A stretch of 64,000 nucleotides of DNA from Allobosea sp. OK403 (lineage in GTDB: Bacteria > Pseudomonadota > Alphaproteobacteria > Rhizobiales > Beijerinckiaceae): the NCBI RefSeq assembly GCF_900113835.1, contig NZ_FOQV01000003.1, forward strand, positions 930,001-994,000, written 5' to 3'. How positions within the stretch are numbered: the stretch's first letter is position 1; the number at the start of each line of letters is the position of its first letter. Made by a program: the position numbers and the translations under genes. Under the pieces are notes generated by a model. That model was not told the origin of the DNA and made no database searches. It worked only from the letters and a program-made list of their open reading frames with translations. Below are positions 1 through 10,000 of this stretch, piece by piece.

Positions 1-831
1 GTACCGGCCCCCGACCGCGCCAGCATGGCCGCCGCAGCGACGCTCACCGCCCGCCTTGCCGTCGCCGCGGGAAAGCCGATCGATTTCACCTTCACGATGA
101 CGCCGCCCGCTACCGATGCCGGCGAAGTGCTGCTCGTCGCAGCCGCTCCGGCGCTCGACCCGGCCTGGATACGTGGCGCCGGGCTCGATCCGGAGCGGAT
201 CAGGACATCCTGGCAACCGACACAGACCGAGCGGCGCGCACCGCTCTCCGAGGCCGATGCGCTGGCCCGGCGCTGCGCGCTGCCGCCGGCGCGGCTCGCC
301 ACGCCCGTCGGGACTGAGACGAAGCCCGCGGCCGCGAGCGGCTACACCGTGCTCGGCCTGCGCGCGAGCCTGCCGGCGCTGCCCTTCTGGCAGCCGGCCG
401 AGCCTCCCGGAGCGGGCTCCGAGGCCGAAATCGTGACCGGCCGTGCCGCCCTGGTGGTCGGCCAGGACTTCGCCTCGGGCAAGGACTTCGCCTCGAGCAA
501 GGCCGAGCATCTCTGGACCCTGGTCACAGCCGCCGATGCCGGTACGCTCCTGGCCGGCGTGGAGTGTCTGACGCATCCCGAGATCTGGAGCGGGCTCAGC
601 GGCCGGATCAGTGCTCTTGCGAGCGACGAGACCCTGCGTTTCGTGCCCGCCGGCGAGCGCCAGCGCTTCGTGACGACGCAAGGCTACGACGTCGCCAATG
701 CCCGGCTCGTCGCCGCCGGCTGGTTCTCGCTCAACCCGCTCGCCTATGTCGGGATCGCACTGGCGCTGGTTCTATGCCTCGCCGCCTCGACGCTCCTCCT
801 CGTCCTCAACACCGGCAGGAGGCAGGAATGA
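1..831 (+). CDS. bcsB: Cellulose synthase regulatory subunit BcsB, C-terminal part (5' end outside window)
   Basis: The reading frame is open from the first base, so the gene starts upstream. The visible 276 codons match the C-terminal part of BcsB, the periplasmic membrane-anchored partner of the BcsA cellulose synthase that guides the glucan across the periplasm. Visible signs are a soluble domain ending in a conserved segment (LWTLVTAADAGTLLAG) and one C-terminal membrane helix near the end (LAYVGIALALVLCLAASTLL) with a short basic tail (GRRQE), as expected for the BcsB anchor. The stop overlaps the bcsZ start (ATGA), which implies translational coupling. An ATG at 25 is internal and unlikely to be the start. 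The family call rests on the tail, membrane anchor and operon context. Confidence 0.8.
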   Translation, partial: VPAPDRASMAAAATLTARLAVAAGKPIDFTFTMTPPATDAGEVLLVAAAPALDPAWIRGAGLDPERIRTSWQPTQTERRAPLSEADALARRCALPPARLATPVGTETKPAAASGYTVLGLRASLPALPFWQPAEPPGAGSEAEIVTGRAALVVGQDFASGKDFASSKAEHLWTLVTAADAGTLLAGVECLTHPEIWSGLSGRISALASDETLRFVPAGERQRFVTTQGYDVANARLVAAGWFSLNPLAYVGIALALVLCLAASTLLLVLNTGRRQE

Positions 832-1934
832 CCGCCATCTGGCGCGCTCTGGCTCTCGCGGCCGGGACGCTGATGCTGATCGCTGCGCCCTTTGCCCGCG
901 GCCACGCGGCCGAAAGCACGCGCGACACCATCGCCCTGCACAACATGCTGCCGAACAAGGAAGCCTGGCGCGCCTATAAGAGCCGCTTCGTCAGCGAAAG
1001 CGGCCGTATCGTCGATACCGCCAATGGCCAGATCAGCCATAGCGAGGGCCAGGGCTACGGCATGCTGCTGGCGGTCGCGGCCGATGACCGCGCCGGTTTC
1101 GAGGCGATCTGGGGCTGGACGCGCGCTAATCTGTTCGTACGCGGCGACGAACTCGCCGCCTGGCGCTGGGAGCCGGACAGGCGCCCGGCCGTCGCCGACA
1201 TGAACAATGCGACCGATGGCGACCTCCTGATCGCCTGGGCGTTGACCGAAGCGGCGGAAGCCTGGGGCGATATCTCCTACCGCATCGCCGCCCGGCGCAT
1301 CGCCGTCGAGATCGGCAGCAAGCTGATCCTGCTCAAGAGCAGCCATGGCGCGTTGCTGCTGCCCGGCATGGCCGGCTTTTCAGCCGAGGATCGCGCCGAC
1401 GGGCCGGTGCTGAATCTGTCCTACTATGTCTTCCCCGCCTTCGCCCGGCTGCCGCTGGTCGCGCCGGAGTTCGACTGGGGTGGCCTCTCCCGCGCGGGGC
1501 TCAGGCTGATCGAGAAGGCCCGTTTCGGCCCGGCCAAGCTGCCGAGCGACTGGATTTCGCTGAAGAGCGGCGAGCCGCAACCTGCCGAGGGCTTCCCGGC
1601 GCAGTTCTCCTACAACGCCATCCGCATCCCGCTCTATCTCGCCTGGGCCGGCTTCGACCAGCCGCGCCATCACGAGACCTTCCTGGCCGCCTGGGACAGG
1701 CGCGAGGGGCGCGGCCTGCCTCTGATCGACCTGGCGCGGGGTCAGCCCACACTCTGGCTCGATGAGCGCGGTTACAGCGCGCTGCCGGCGCTCAGCGCCT
1801 GCGCCAGCAAGGGCACGGCGCTGCCGCGCGCTTTGCGCACGCCGCAGGCGGGCGAGAACTACTACCCGGCGACCCTGGCCCTGCTCGCGCTCACCGCCGC
1901 CCGGATGAGGTATCCGTCATGCCTGCAGGACTGA
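828..1934 (+). CDS. bcsZ: Periplasmic endo-1,4-beta-glucanase BcsZ (GH8)
   Basis: 368 residues with a cleavable signal peptide (about residues 1-28, ending AHA-A). GH8 cellulase of the bcs operon, which trims glucan during cellulose export. The family acid Glu is present in the SEGQGYGM motif (Glu73), and the conserved TDGD motif (Asp130/Asp132) is present. The segment equivalent to E. coli SYDAIRV reads SYNAIRIPLYL, so the residue aligned with the catalytic base Asp is Asn263 (codon AAC, 1614-1616). I cannot tell from one sequence whether this is a lineage feature or an inactivating change. The ATG at 828 overlaps the bcsB stop by ATGA. An upstream in-frame ATG at 564 lies inside bcsB and would precede the signal peptide, so it was rejected. 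Confidence 0.9.
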   Translation: MTAIWRALALAAGTLMLIAAPFARGHAAESTRDTIALHNMLPNKEAWRAYKSRFVSESGRIVDTANGQISHSEGQGYGMLLAVAADDRAGFEAIWGWTRANLFVRGDELAAWRWEPDRRPAVADMNNATDGDLLIAWALTEAAEAWGDISYRIAARRIAVEIGSKLILLKSSHGALLLPGMAGFSAEDRADGPVLNLSYYVFPAFARLPLVAPEFDWGGLSRAGLRLIEKARFGPAKLPSDWISLKSGEPQPAEGFPAQFSYNAIRIPLYLAWAGFDQPRHHETFLAAWDRREGRGLPLIDLARGQPTLWLDERGYSALPALSACASKGTALPRALRTPQAGENYYPATLALLALTAARMRYPSCLQD

Positions 1935-3736
1935 TCCCCATGTTCAGGCTGAGCCTGGCCGCCCTGCTCGTCCTGACGCTGTCGGCAGCGGCGCGGGACC
2001 GCAACGTCGACGAGACGGCTTTGCGCTTCTATGCGGCGCAGGGACAGGTCAAGCGTGTCGAGGCCGAAGGCAAGCGGCTCGCCGCTCTGCATCCCGGCTG
2101 GACCCTGCCGGAGGACATCTGGACAGCGCGGCCGGGCCAGGCCGACGAAAAGCCGCTCTGGGCTCTGTTCTCGAGCGACGACATCGATGGGTTGAAGCGT
2201 GCCATCGCGGAACGCAGGCGCGCCGAACCCGGCTGGCAGCCCTCCGACGATCTCGCCCGGAAACTGCGTCACAAGGAGCTGCGCAAAGCCGTGCTGGCGA
2301 AAGCCGGCAGCGCGCAATGGCTCAGCGTCGCCGAGCTCGCCGGCGATTTCGGCAAGGGCAGCGACGTCGACGATGTCGAGCTTGCCTGGGCGGTGGCGGA
2401 AGGTCTCGCCCGCAGCGACCGCCAGCCCGAGGCCTTCGCGCTCTACGGCGCGATCCTGACCCGCCGCAGCGATCCCAGGGAGCGCAGCGCCACGATCCAG
2501 AAGGCGATCGGCCTCTTGCCGATGGTCGATGTCGAGCTCCTGCTGGCAATGGGCAAGACCGATGCCGCCGGCTCCCCGGAATTCGCCGCATTGGCGCTCG
2601 ACATCACGCGCGGGCGGATTAGCGCGGTGCTGCATGACGAGCGCAAGGGCGGGCTCGACCCCGCCGAGCTTGCCGCCTTCGAGGCGCAGGCGCGAACGTC
2701 CGAGAACGCCAACGAGGCGGCGCTGGTCGCCTGGCTCGCCCTCAAGCAGAACCGGCCGGGCGACGCACTGGGCTGGTTCAAGCTCGCGATCGCGCGTGGC
2801 GGCGACGCCATGGTGGCGCACGGGCTCGCCCATACCCTGCTCCGGCTCGGCAAGCGCCGCGAGGCCGAGGAGGTCGCTTTCGCCTGGCGCGAGCCGCTGG
2901 TGAACAACGCCATCCTGTTCATCGACGTGCTCGAAGGTGAGCTGACGCAGCCAAGCCCCCCGGCGATCGAGCCCGAGCGGCTGGCACGCTATGCCCGCGT
3001 CACGCTCGACAGCCGCTCCGGCGAGGGCGCGCAGGCGCTTGGCTGGTACGCCTACAACGCCTGCCAATTCGAGACCGCGCTCGACTGGTTCCAGCGCGCC
3101 AGCGCCTGGCTGCCGAAAGAGGCGACCATCTATGGCCAGGCACTGGCCCTGCAGCGACTGAAACGCGGCAAGGACCTCTCCGAGCTCATCAATCGTTATG
3201 ACGGGCTCTTCCCCAAGGTCGTGGCCCTCGCCTTGCCGGATCAACGCAACGAGATCCCCGGCCCCTGCGACCCGCAGCCAGCGGCGCGGACGGCCTCCTT
3301 CGATGCAGGCCGCTCTGGCCTGACGGCCGCGATCCGGATTCCGCAGCCGGCGGGAACCCTCGCTTCCGATGCGAGCCTCGCGATGAAGCGCGCCGGTTTC
3401 CCCGCTGCCGTCTCACCCGAAAATCCGCTGCGCTATCCCGGAGCCTCCCGCAGCGGCGACATGCTGCGCCCGCGCGCCCCAGAGGCACGCCCTCTGGTGG
3501 CGCGCCGCGTCGGCGGGGTCGCGCCCATGCCTTACGAGCCGCTCGGCTTCACCTTGCTGCCCGGCTGGAACGGACAGACGGGCCCGAGCGACATCGCCAC
3601 CGCGGAGCGTGCCCCGGCACGCGGGACGCTCTGGGCCGAGACGGCGGGCCAGGCACAAGGGACAACCAGAACCAGCCCGGCGCCGGAGCGCGAATCCAGC
3701 CCCGCCGACGCCGCCGCCAACCGCTTCCGGCGCTGA
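1919..3736 (+). CDS. TPR-containing periplasmic protein of the cellulose operon
   Basis: 605 residues. The ATG at 1919 lies inside the end of bcsZ, preceded by GATGAGG at suitable spacing. An ATG at 1940 (MFRLSLAALLVLTLSAAARD) would give a tighter signal peptide. After the signal sequence come alpha-helical TPR-like repeats through roughly residues 130-480 (for example ALGWFKLAIARGGDAMVAHG and ALDWFQRASAWLPKEATIYG), then a proline-rich, probably disordered tail. It lacks the length and the beta-barrel domain of the outer-membrane BcsC (over 1000 residues), so I do not call it bcsC. Its place between bcsZ and bcsN suggests a periplasmic scaffold for cellulose export; this is inference. Confidence 0.75.
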   Translation: MPAGLIPMFRLSLAALLVLTLSAAARDRNVDETALRFYAAQGQVKRVEAEGKRLAALHPGWTLPEDIWTARPGQADEKPLWALFSSDDIDGLKRAIAERRRAEPGWQPSDDLARKLRHKELRKAVLAKAGSAQWLSVAELAGDFGKGSDVDDVELAWAVAEGLARSDRQPEAFALYGAILTRRSDPRERSATIQKAIGLLPMVDVELLLAMGKTDAAGSPEFAALALDITRGRISAVLHDERKGGLDPAELAAFEAQARTSENANEAALVAWLALKQNRPGDALGWFKLAIARGGDAMVAHGLAHTLLRLGKRREAEEVAFAWREPLVNNAILFIDVLEGELTQPSPPAIEPERLARYARVTLDSRSGEGAQALGWYAYNACQFETALDWFQRASAWLPKEATIYGQALALQRLKRGKDLSELINRYDGLFPKVVALALPDQRNEIPGPCDPQPAARTASFDAGRSGLTAAIRIPQPAGTLASDASLAMKRAGFPAAVSPENPLRYPGASRSGDMLRPRAPEARPLVARRVGGVAPMPYEPLGFTLLPGWNGQTGPSDIATAERAPARGTLWAETAGQAQGTTRTSPAPERESSPADAAANRFRR

Positions 3737-3748
3737 AGAGAACCGATC

Positions 3749-4720
3749 ATGCCCCTTCTCCTCCCGTCCCGTCTCAGGCGCACGGCCCTCGCCGCGCTCA
3801 CCAGCGCCGCGGCCCTCTTGGCCGCGGGCTGTTCCCAGCCGCGCGACGCCGCTGCCACGCAGCCGCTCGAATCGCTGGCCGGCGCTCCCGCCACCGCGAC
3901 CTGGAGCGCGCTGCAGCCTGAAGCCGCGCTGCTGCACCTGCCCGACCGGCGCGACCATGCCGTGACGCTGCGCGAGCGGCGCCCGGCGCAGGGAGTGATG
4001 CAGGAGATCGAGCTGTCGGCGCGCGGCGGGACCGGGCGCAACCTGCTGACCCTCGCGGTCCATGGCGACACCGCAATGCCAGGGCTGTTCCCGGGCAAGC
4101 CGAGTGAGGCCGGCATCAAGGCCGAGATTGCCGCGGCCTTTCCTGGCCGGACGCTGCGGATCGTGCCCCAGCCGCGCCGCAACAGCTTCGGCCCCTACGG
4201 GCTCGCCGTCGCCACAGGTCCCGACGGGCAGCGCTGCGTCTATGCCTGGCAATGGCTTGAGCGCGACGACAGGCGCGTGCGCGACGAGCTCGGTGGCGCC
4301 GCCTCCTGGCGTGCGCGGATCTGCCGTAAGGCGCAGACGCTCGACGAGATCGCCGCCGCACTCGACGAGATCGCGATCGGCCCGCAGCCGGACATTGCGA
4401 GCACGCCCGCGCCGAGCCCAACCCGCACGACCAACCCCACCAGGAAGCATGCCGCGCAGCCGGCGCCCACGACCCGGCAGGCAAAATCGACAGAGCCGGT
4501 TGCCGCCTTGCCGAGCCCGGCTCCCGGCGGACAACGCTATCTCGCCGCCGTTTCGTCCGCACAACGCCCCGCGGCCAACCCAGCTGGCGCTCAGACCATG
4601 CTCGACCAGAGCCTGCCGGCCGAGGCTTATCGCGGCCCGATGGCTCGCACCGCCCAAATACCGCGCCCGGCGCTGCGTGAAGCCGCTGTGCCGCGCAGCG
4701 CCATACCCGTTCCCGACTGA
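3749..4720 (+). CDS. bcsN: Cellulose biosynthesis lipoprotein BcsN
   Basis: 323 residues. The N-terminus is a lipoprotein signal peptide with a lipobox around LLAAGC (Cys about residue 28). The core contains RNSFGPYGLAVATGPDGQRC and the following CVYAWQW segment, which I associate with the alphaproteobacterial BcsN family. The C-terminal third is rich in Pro, Thr and Ala, probably a disordered linker. BcsN is found in rhizobial cellulose operons, but its exact role is not well established. It follows the TPR gene by 12 bp and is probably the last gene of this operon; the next gene starts 48 bp on. Confidence 0.75.
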   Translation: MPLLLPSRLRRTALAALTSAAALLAAGCSQPRDAAATQPLESLAGAPATATWSALQPEAALLHLPDRRDHAVTLRERRPAQGVMQEIELSARGGTGRNLLTLAVHGDTAMPGLFPGKPSEAGIKAEIAAAFPGRTLRIVPQPRRNSFGPYGLAVATGPDGQRCVYAWQWLERDDRRVRDELGGAASWRARICRKAQTLDEIAAALDEIAIGPQPDIASTPAPSPTRTTNPTRKHAAQPAPTTRQAKSTEPVAALPSPAPGGQRYLAAVSSAQRPAANPAGAQTMLDQSLPAEAYRGPMARTAQIPRPALREAAVPRSAIPVPD

Positions 4721-4768
4721 CACGCAGCCGATCCGACGACGACGCACGCACTCCTTGAAGGTACCCTC

Positions 4769-7018
4769 ATGACCCGCCGCATTCTGCTGATCGAAGATGA
4801 GCCGCTGTCACAGGACATCATCACCTCGCTGCTGCGCGGCCAGGGCTATGCCGTCGATGTCGCGACCGATGGTTTTGCAGCTCTCGACCGGGTCCGCGCG
4901 GTCCACTACGACGTCGCCCTGATCGACTACCACCTGCCCGAGATGGACGGCTATGCGCTCGGCCGGTTGCTGCGCGAACAGCATCCCGGCGGCGATACGG
5001 GCCCGATCCTGATCGGGCTGACCGCCGACCGCAACGGGCTCGCGGCCCGGCGTGGCTCCGATGCCGTCTTCCGCGCCATCCTGCCCAAGCCGATCAAACC
5101 GGCCGAGCTGTTCGAAGCGATCGAGCGCCTCTGCGAGACGGCCGGCAGGCCCTCCTCCGCCCAGACGCCTGCCCAGCCCGCCGACACGCGCCGTGCAGCG
5201 GCGGTGCTCTGGCGCAGCCACGGCCTCGACATGCCGCCGCGAGCCTGCGCCAGTCCGGCGCCGACGATCGAGCAGTCGTCCGCGCTGACACTCTGCTTCG
5301 AGCTGGTCGAACCCGAACTGGCACAATGCGTCGTGCTGCTGGAGCGGCACGGCATCAACGAGGCGCTGCGCATCGCCAAGCGCGGCCGGGCCGAGCCGCT
5401 GCCGATCATCGGCCTGAGCCAGGACCATGCCGATATCTGCGACAGCCTGTTCCGTGTCGATGACCCCGCTTCCTGGAAAGCGCTCGCCAGCATGCTCGGC
5501 GGCGTGGCGCCGGAGTCAATCGCTCGAATCCACACGATGCCGGCACACATCGAAGCGGCAGCCGTCGCCGCAGCGATTGCCGACGATTCGGCTACCGATG
5601 ACATTGCCGCTGAAGGCATCGTGATCGAGGAGGCCGAGCCCAACCACGCCGCTTCCAGCGACATCGGCAAGCCTCAACCCGGCATCGCCGCCTCGATCCT
5701 GCGGACATTGCTGCTCAGCGGCGTCCGTGCGCCGCTCGACGCGCTGCGTAGCGAGCTTGCCGCGCAGCAGCGTTCGCAGGCAGCGCCCGATCCGGGGCAG
5801 CTCGCCACCCTGGACTCGGTCCTGCTGATCACCGGCACGATCGCCGACGCCTTGAACATGCCGGCGGCGCGGACTTGCGAGGCTGCGATCTTCGACCCCG
5901 CCGAACTCGCGGAGAACGCTCTGGCGATGATCCGCGATTCGCGGCCACCTGGTGCTGTGCGGCTGTCATGCCGGATCAGCGACAGCGTGCCGCGCCTGCT
6001 GCGCGGCGACGTGCACGGGCTGAGCCAGGCCGTGCTGACACTGCTCGACGATGCCTGCTGCGGCGCAGAACCGGCCATGCTGGCGCTGCACCTCGCCTTC
6101 GATGCCGAGCGGAATTCATTGACGCTGCGGCTGAACCACGAAGGCGCAACAAGCGAGCCGGCGCAAAACGAGGGCGTCGTTGCACTGCTACGGAACTTGC
6201 GCCTGACGATGTTGGGACGCCTCGTCAAACTGATGGGCGGTACCCTCTCACAGGATGGAGGACAGGTGCTGCTGACCGTTCCACTCGAAAGCGAGGTCAA
6301 TGCACCCGCGCAACAGGACAATAACCCGGCCAGCGAGCCCGCTCATGTGCTGCTGATCGACGACGGCGCGACCAGCGGCCAGGTGCTGACCCTGCTGCTC
6401 ACGCAAGAAGGTCACCGGGTCTGCCGCGTCCGCGACAGCGAGGCGGCGCTCTTCGCCTGCCGCAATGCGCGGCACGACCTCGTCATCTTCGACCTCGCCA
6501 GCGGCGTCGAGGCTCGCCTCGCCTCGCTGGAATCCGTGCGCCAGTTCCAGACCTCGCAGGCGGATGTGCCGGCGCTCGTCCTGGCCAATACATTCTCGAC
6601 GCAGGAGGAGGCCCGCCTGCGCGGCTGGGGCGTGGCATGCACCCTGGCCAAACCGTTCTCGCCGGAGGCGCTCGGCAATGCCGTCGCTGCCTGCCGGCTG
6701 AAGCGGGTCGAACCATCACCCCTCGCCTGCGCAGCGATCGATGCCCGCGTGCGCGATGCGCTGGCTCAGGCGCTCGGCGACCAGACCGTCGAACGCCTGA
6801 CGGGCCAACTCTTGGCGCAGATCGAGGCCTTGACCGGCGTGTCGGAGATCACGGCAGAAGCGACGAGCCGACTGATCGAGCTGTCGGGCTGTGCGTCCGT
6901 GCTGGGGCTCGCGGAGCTGGCGGCGCATTGCGCAGCGCCGAAGGGCGCTGTGGCGATCCCCGGCGCACTGCTGCGCCTTCGCACCGCGCTGGAGACACGG
7001 CAGCAGGCCGCGGCTTGA
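4769..7018 (+). CDS. Double-receiver protein with degenerate histidine-kinase core
   Basis: 749 residues, no membrane segment. REC1 (about 1-125) is canonical: acidic pair in LLIEDE, phospho-acceptor Asp53 (VALIDYHLPEMDG), Lys in LPKPIKP. Residues about 305-510 follow the layout of a HisKA/HATPase core, but the catalytic motifs are lost: the H-box reads LLSGVRAPLDAL with Gly318 in place of His, the N-box reads LLDDACC (Asp427/Asp428 instead of Asn-Asn), and the GTGLGL-type loop is replaced by NLRLTMLG. REC2 (about 528-645) keeps Asp575 and the KPF lysine. The tail resembles an Hpt helix bundle without the His. It therefore looks like a phospho-receiving scaffold and not a kinase. A GAAGG site precedes the ATG. 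Its neighbours are the cellulose operon upstream and a hybrid kinase downstream, a plausible phosphodonor. Confidence 0.75.
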   Translation: MTRRILLIEDEPLSQDIITSLLRGQGYAVDVATDGFAALDRVRAVHYDVALIDYHLPEMDGYALGRLLREQHPGGDTGPILIGLTADRNGLAARRGSDAVFRAILPKPIKPAELFEAIERLCETAGRPSSAQTPAQPADTRRAAAVLWRSHGLDMPPRACASPAPTIEQSSALTLCFELVEPELAQCVVLLERHGINEALRIAKRGRAEPLPIIGLSQDHADICDSLFRVDDPASWKALASMLGGVAPESIARIHTMPAHIEAAAVAAAIADDSATDDIAAEGIVIEEAEPNHAASSDIGKPQPGIAASILRTLLLSGVRAPLDALRSELAAQQRSQAAPDPGQLATLDSVLLITGTIADALNMPAARTCEAAIFDPAELAENALAMIRDSRPPGAVRLSCRISDSVPRLLRGDVHGLSQAVLTLLDDACCGAEPAMLALHLAFDAERNSLTLRLNHEGATSEPAQNEGVVALLRNLRLTMLGRLVKLMGGTLSQDGGQVLLTVPLESEVNAPAQQDNNPASEPAHVLLIDDGATSGQVLTLLLTQEGHRVCRVRDSEAALFACRNARHDLVIFDLASGVEARLASLESVRQFQTSQADVPALVLANTFSTQEEARLRGWGVACTLAKPFSPEALGNAVAACRLKRVEPSPLACAAIDARVRDALAQALGDQTVERLTGQLLAQIEALTGVSEITAEATSRLIELSGCASVLGLAELAAHCAAPKGAVAIPGALLRLRTALETRQQAAA

Positions 7019-7096
7019 CGTTTCGTTAACCATAGACGTGCTTGCGTCGGCACTCTGGAGTGGTGCGGGCAAAAGGCTCCGCGAGGGAAAGCGCGG
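7019..7096 (+). promoter_or_regulatory. Short spacer with one CtrA-like half-site
   Basis: The 78-bp gap before the hybrid kinase contains TTAACCAT (about 7026-7033), identical to a common alphaproteobacterial CtrA half-site, and a GAGGGAAAG ribosome-binding region before the ATG at 7097. Only one half-site is visible, so regulation by CtrA is a weak suggestion. Confidence 0.2.
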
Positions 7097-10000
7097 ATGA
7101 CCATGGGGCAATCCAGGAGGAGCCGGAGAAAGCTCCTGGTGCCCACTGTCTTCACCGGAGTCATCCTGGCGAGCGTCGTACTTCTCTCGGTCACCGGCTG
7201 GCTGGTCTGGCAGTCGGGCCACCGCGCCGTCCAGGCCGCCGCGACCTCGAACGAGGCGCTGGCTTCGGTGCTCGACCGGCACGCCACGCAGATGATCGAT
7301 TCCGTCCGGATCGTCCTGAAGACGGCAGGGCTGCAGCTTGGTTCGGATCCGGGTGATCGAGGCCGGCACAGCGCGCTCGACGCCTGGCTTGCAGACGTGG
7401 CGCGCGATCTGCCGCAACTGCGCGCAGTCGGCGTCTTCGACACCGGCAGCGGCGCATCGGTCTACCAGTTCATACGCTCGCGCGATCCCAGCGAGGCCGC
7501 CCTGAAGGCCTTCGCCACAGCTGCGTCGCTCTTCACGGGCGACGGCCTCCAGATCGGAGACGCCGTTTTCGACGACGCCAGCGGCCATTGGCTGTTGCCG
7601 ATCGGGAACGCCATCGCGCCCCGGCAGGGCATCGGCGGCCACGTCGTCATAGCGCTCGTTTCACTCGATCACCTTCAGGAACTCTATGCCTCGCTCAACA
7701 TCGGACCAAACGGAACGGTGGTCCTCTTCCGTAGCGATGGCTCCGTGCTGGTGCGCCATCCCTATGGCCCGAGCCGCGTGGGCCAGAACATCCAGTCCGG
7801 CAGCCTTTTCAGCACCTATCTGTCGAACCAGAACAGCGGAACCTTCCAGGCGCATTCCGCCATCGACGGCATCGAGCGGATCATGAGCTTCCGCCGGCTC
7901 GAAGCCGGCCCGCTCGTCGTGGTCGTGTCGAGCTCGGTCGCTGACGTCCTCGCCAAATGGCGCGAGGAACTCTCGGTCGATTTCGCGATTGCGGCTCTCT
8001 GCGCGATGCTCCTGCTGAGTCTCGGCCTGCTGCTGATCCGCGTTGCGCGGGAGCGTGACAAGGCCGACGACTATCTGGACATCACCCTGGCGCATATGGA
8101 GCAGGGCCTGCTCATGGTCGGCCCCAGCCAGCGCACCAAGGTCTACAACCGCCGCGCGCTCGAACTCCTCGATCTGCCGGAAGAGCTGATGGCGCGCCGG
8201 CCCCATTCGACCGAAGTCTTCGCCTATCAGGTGGCGCGAGGGGAATTCGCCGAGATCCCCAACGACCTGCAGGGGACGATCATCCGGCCGATCCTGTCAG
8301 AGACGCCGCATTGCTACGAGCGCACGCGGCCGAACGGCACGGTTCTGGAAATCCGCACGACACCGCTGCCCGATGGTGGCGCGGTCAGGACCTATACCGA
8401 CATCACCGAACACCGCGGGGCGATCGACGATATGAACGCCAGCACGGCCTTCGCCAACTCGCTGATCAATTCAAGTCCCGACTGCATCCAGCTGCTCGAC
8501 CTCGACGGCCGTGTCATCTTTATCAGCGATCTCGGCCAGGAGCTCTTCGAGATCCAGGATTTCGAGGCCATTCGCGGCCGGCCCTTCGCCGACTTCTTTT
8601 CCAAGGAGCATCGCAGTCGGATCGAGCTCGCCTTGCGGCGCGTGCGCGGTGGCCAGACCGACCGCTTTACACGGATGTGTCCGACGCTCGGCGGCGTGGT
8701 GAAATGGTGGGAGTTCATCATCACGCCCGTGCATGAGATCGGACGCGGGCCGGAACGGCTTTTCGTGGTTGCGCGCGACATGTCGGCGCAGCAGGCCCAT
8801 GCCGAGGAACTTAGCCGCGCCAAAGAGGCGGCCGAGCGCGCCAGCCTCGCCAAGACCCAATTCCTCGCCTCGATGAGCCATGAGATCCGCACGCCGCTCA
8901 ACGCCATCCTCGGCTTCGCCACTCTGGCGCGCGAGCGCCAGGGCCATGACCTCGAGCTGCGTCGGCAGATCGAACTGATCCAGAAGGCTGGCGAAGCGCT
9001 GCTGACGATCATCAACGACGTACTCGACCTCTCCAAGATCGAGGCCGGCAAGGTCGAGCTCGAGGAGCGGCCGCTCGACCTGCGCGGCCTCGTGTCCGAC
9101 TGCCTGTCGCTGACCCACGGCCTGGCGACGCTGAAGGGCTTGGCGCTGGACTGCATCGTCGATCCCGCGATCCCGACGCGAGTGATCGCGGACGAAGCCC
9201 GGCTGCGGCAGATCCTGCTCAATCTTTTGAACAACGCGGTGAAGTTCACGCCGTCGGGCTCGGTCAGCCTGTCGGTCGCCCCAGCATCCCGGGCCGGTTA
9301 CATGGTACTGGCAGTGAGCGATACGGGAATCGGCATTGCTGCGGACCGCCTGCCGCATCTGTTCCAGGATTTCGTCCAGGTCGACGGCTCGATCAGCCGG
9401 CAGTTCGGCGGTACGGGGCTCGGGCTTTCGATCTCACGACGCCTGGCCGGCCTGATGGGCGGCGAGATCGGCGTCAGCAGCGTTGTCGGCCAGGGCTCCA
9501 CCTTCCAGATCACCCTGCCGATAACCGAGGCAGGGATCGAGACGCCACCATCGGCGGCCATCGAGCCGCCTTCCGCGATCACCGCGATGCCGCGGCGGAT
9601 CCTGCTCGTCGACGACCTCAGCATCAATCTGGAGATCGTCGGCGCGATGCTGGAGAAGGCCGGCCATCACGTCTCCTTCGCCAGCAGTGGCCCGAACGCG
9701 ATCTCGGCCTATCGTGAGCAGCGGCACGATCTGATCCTGATGGATGTCCAGATGCCGGATATGGACGGGCTCGAGACCACCCGCCACATTCGCGAACTGG
9801 ACGCGCAAGGCCGCAGCGTACCGGTGATCGCGCTGACCGCGAACGTCTTCTCGCAGCAGATCGCGAGCTACCGCCGGGCCGGCATGAACGACCATCTCGG
9901 CAAGCCGTTCCATCGCGCCGCCTTGTTGGCCATGATCGAATGCTGGACCGGCGACGGGGCGCCGATGGAAATAGCCAGCGCGGCGCCAGTGCTCGACCAG

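Noticed and set aside
1862..3244. 460-codon minus-strand frame across the TPR gene
   Set aside because: Antisense to the cellulose-operon TPR gene with correct codon bias on the plus strand only.
7026..7033. CtrA site upstream of the hybrid kinase
   Set aside because: Only one half-site and no second half at the usual spacing; listed only at low confidence.
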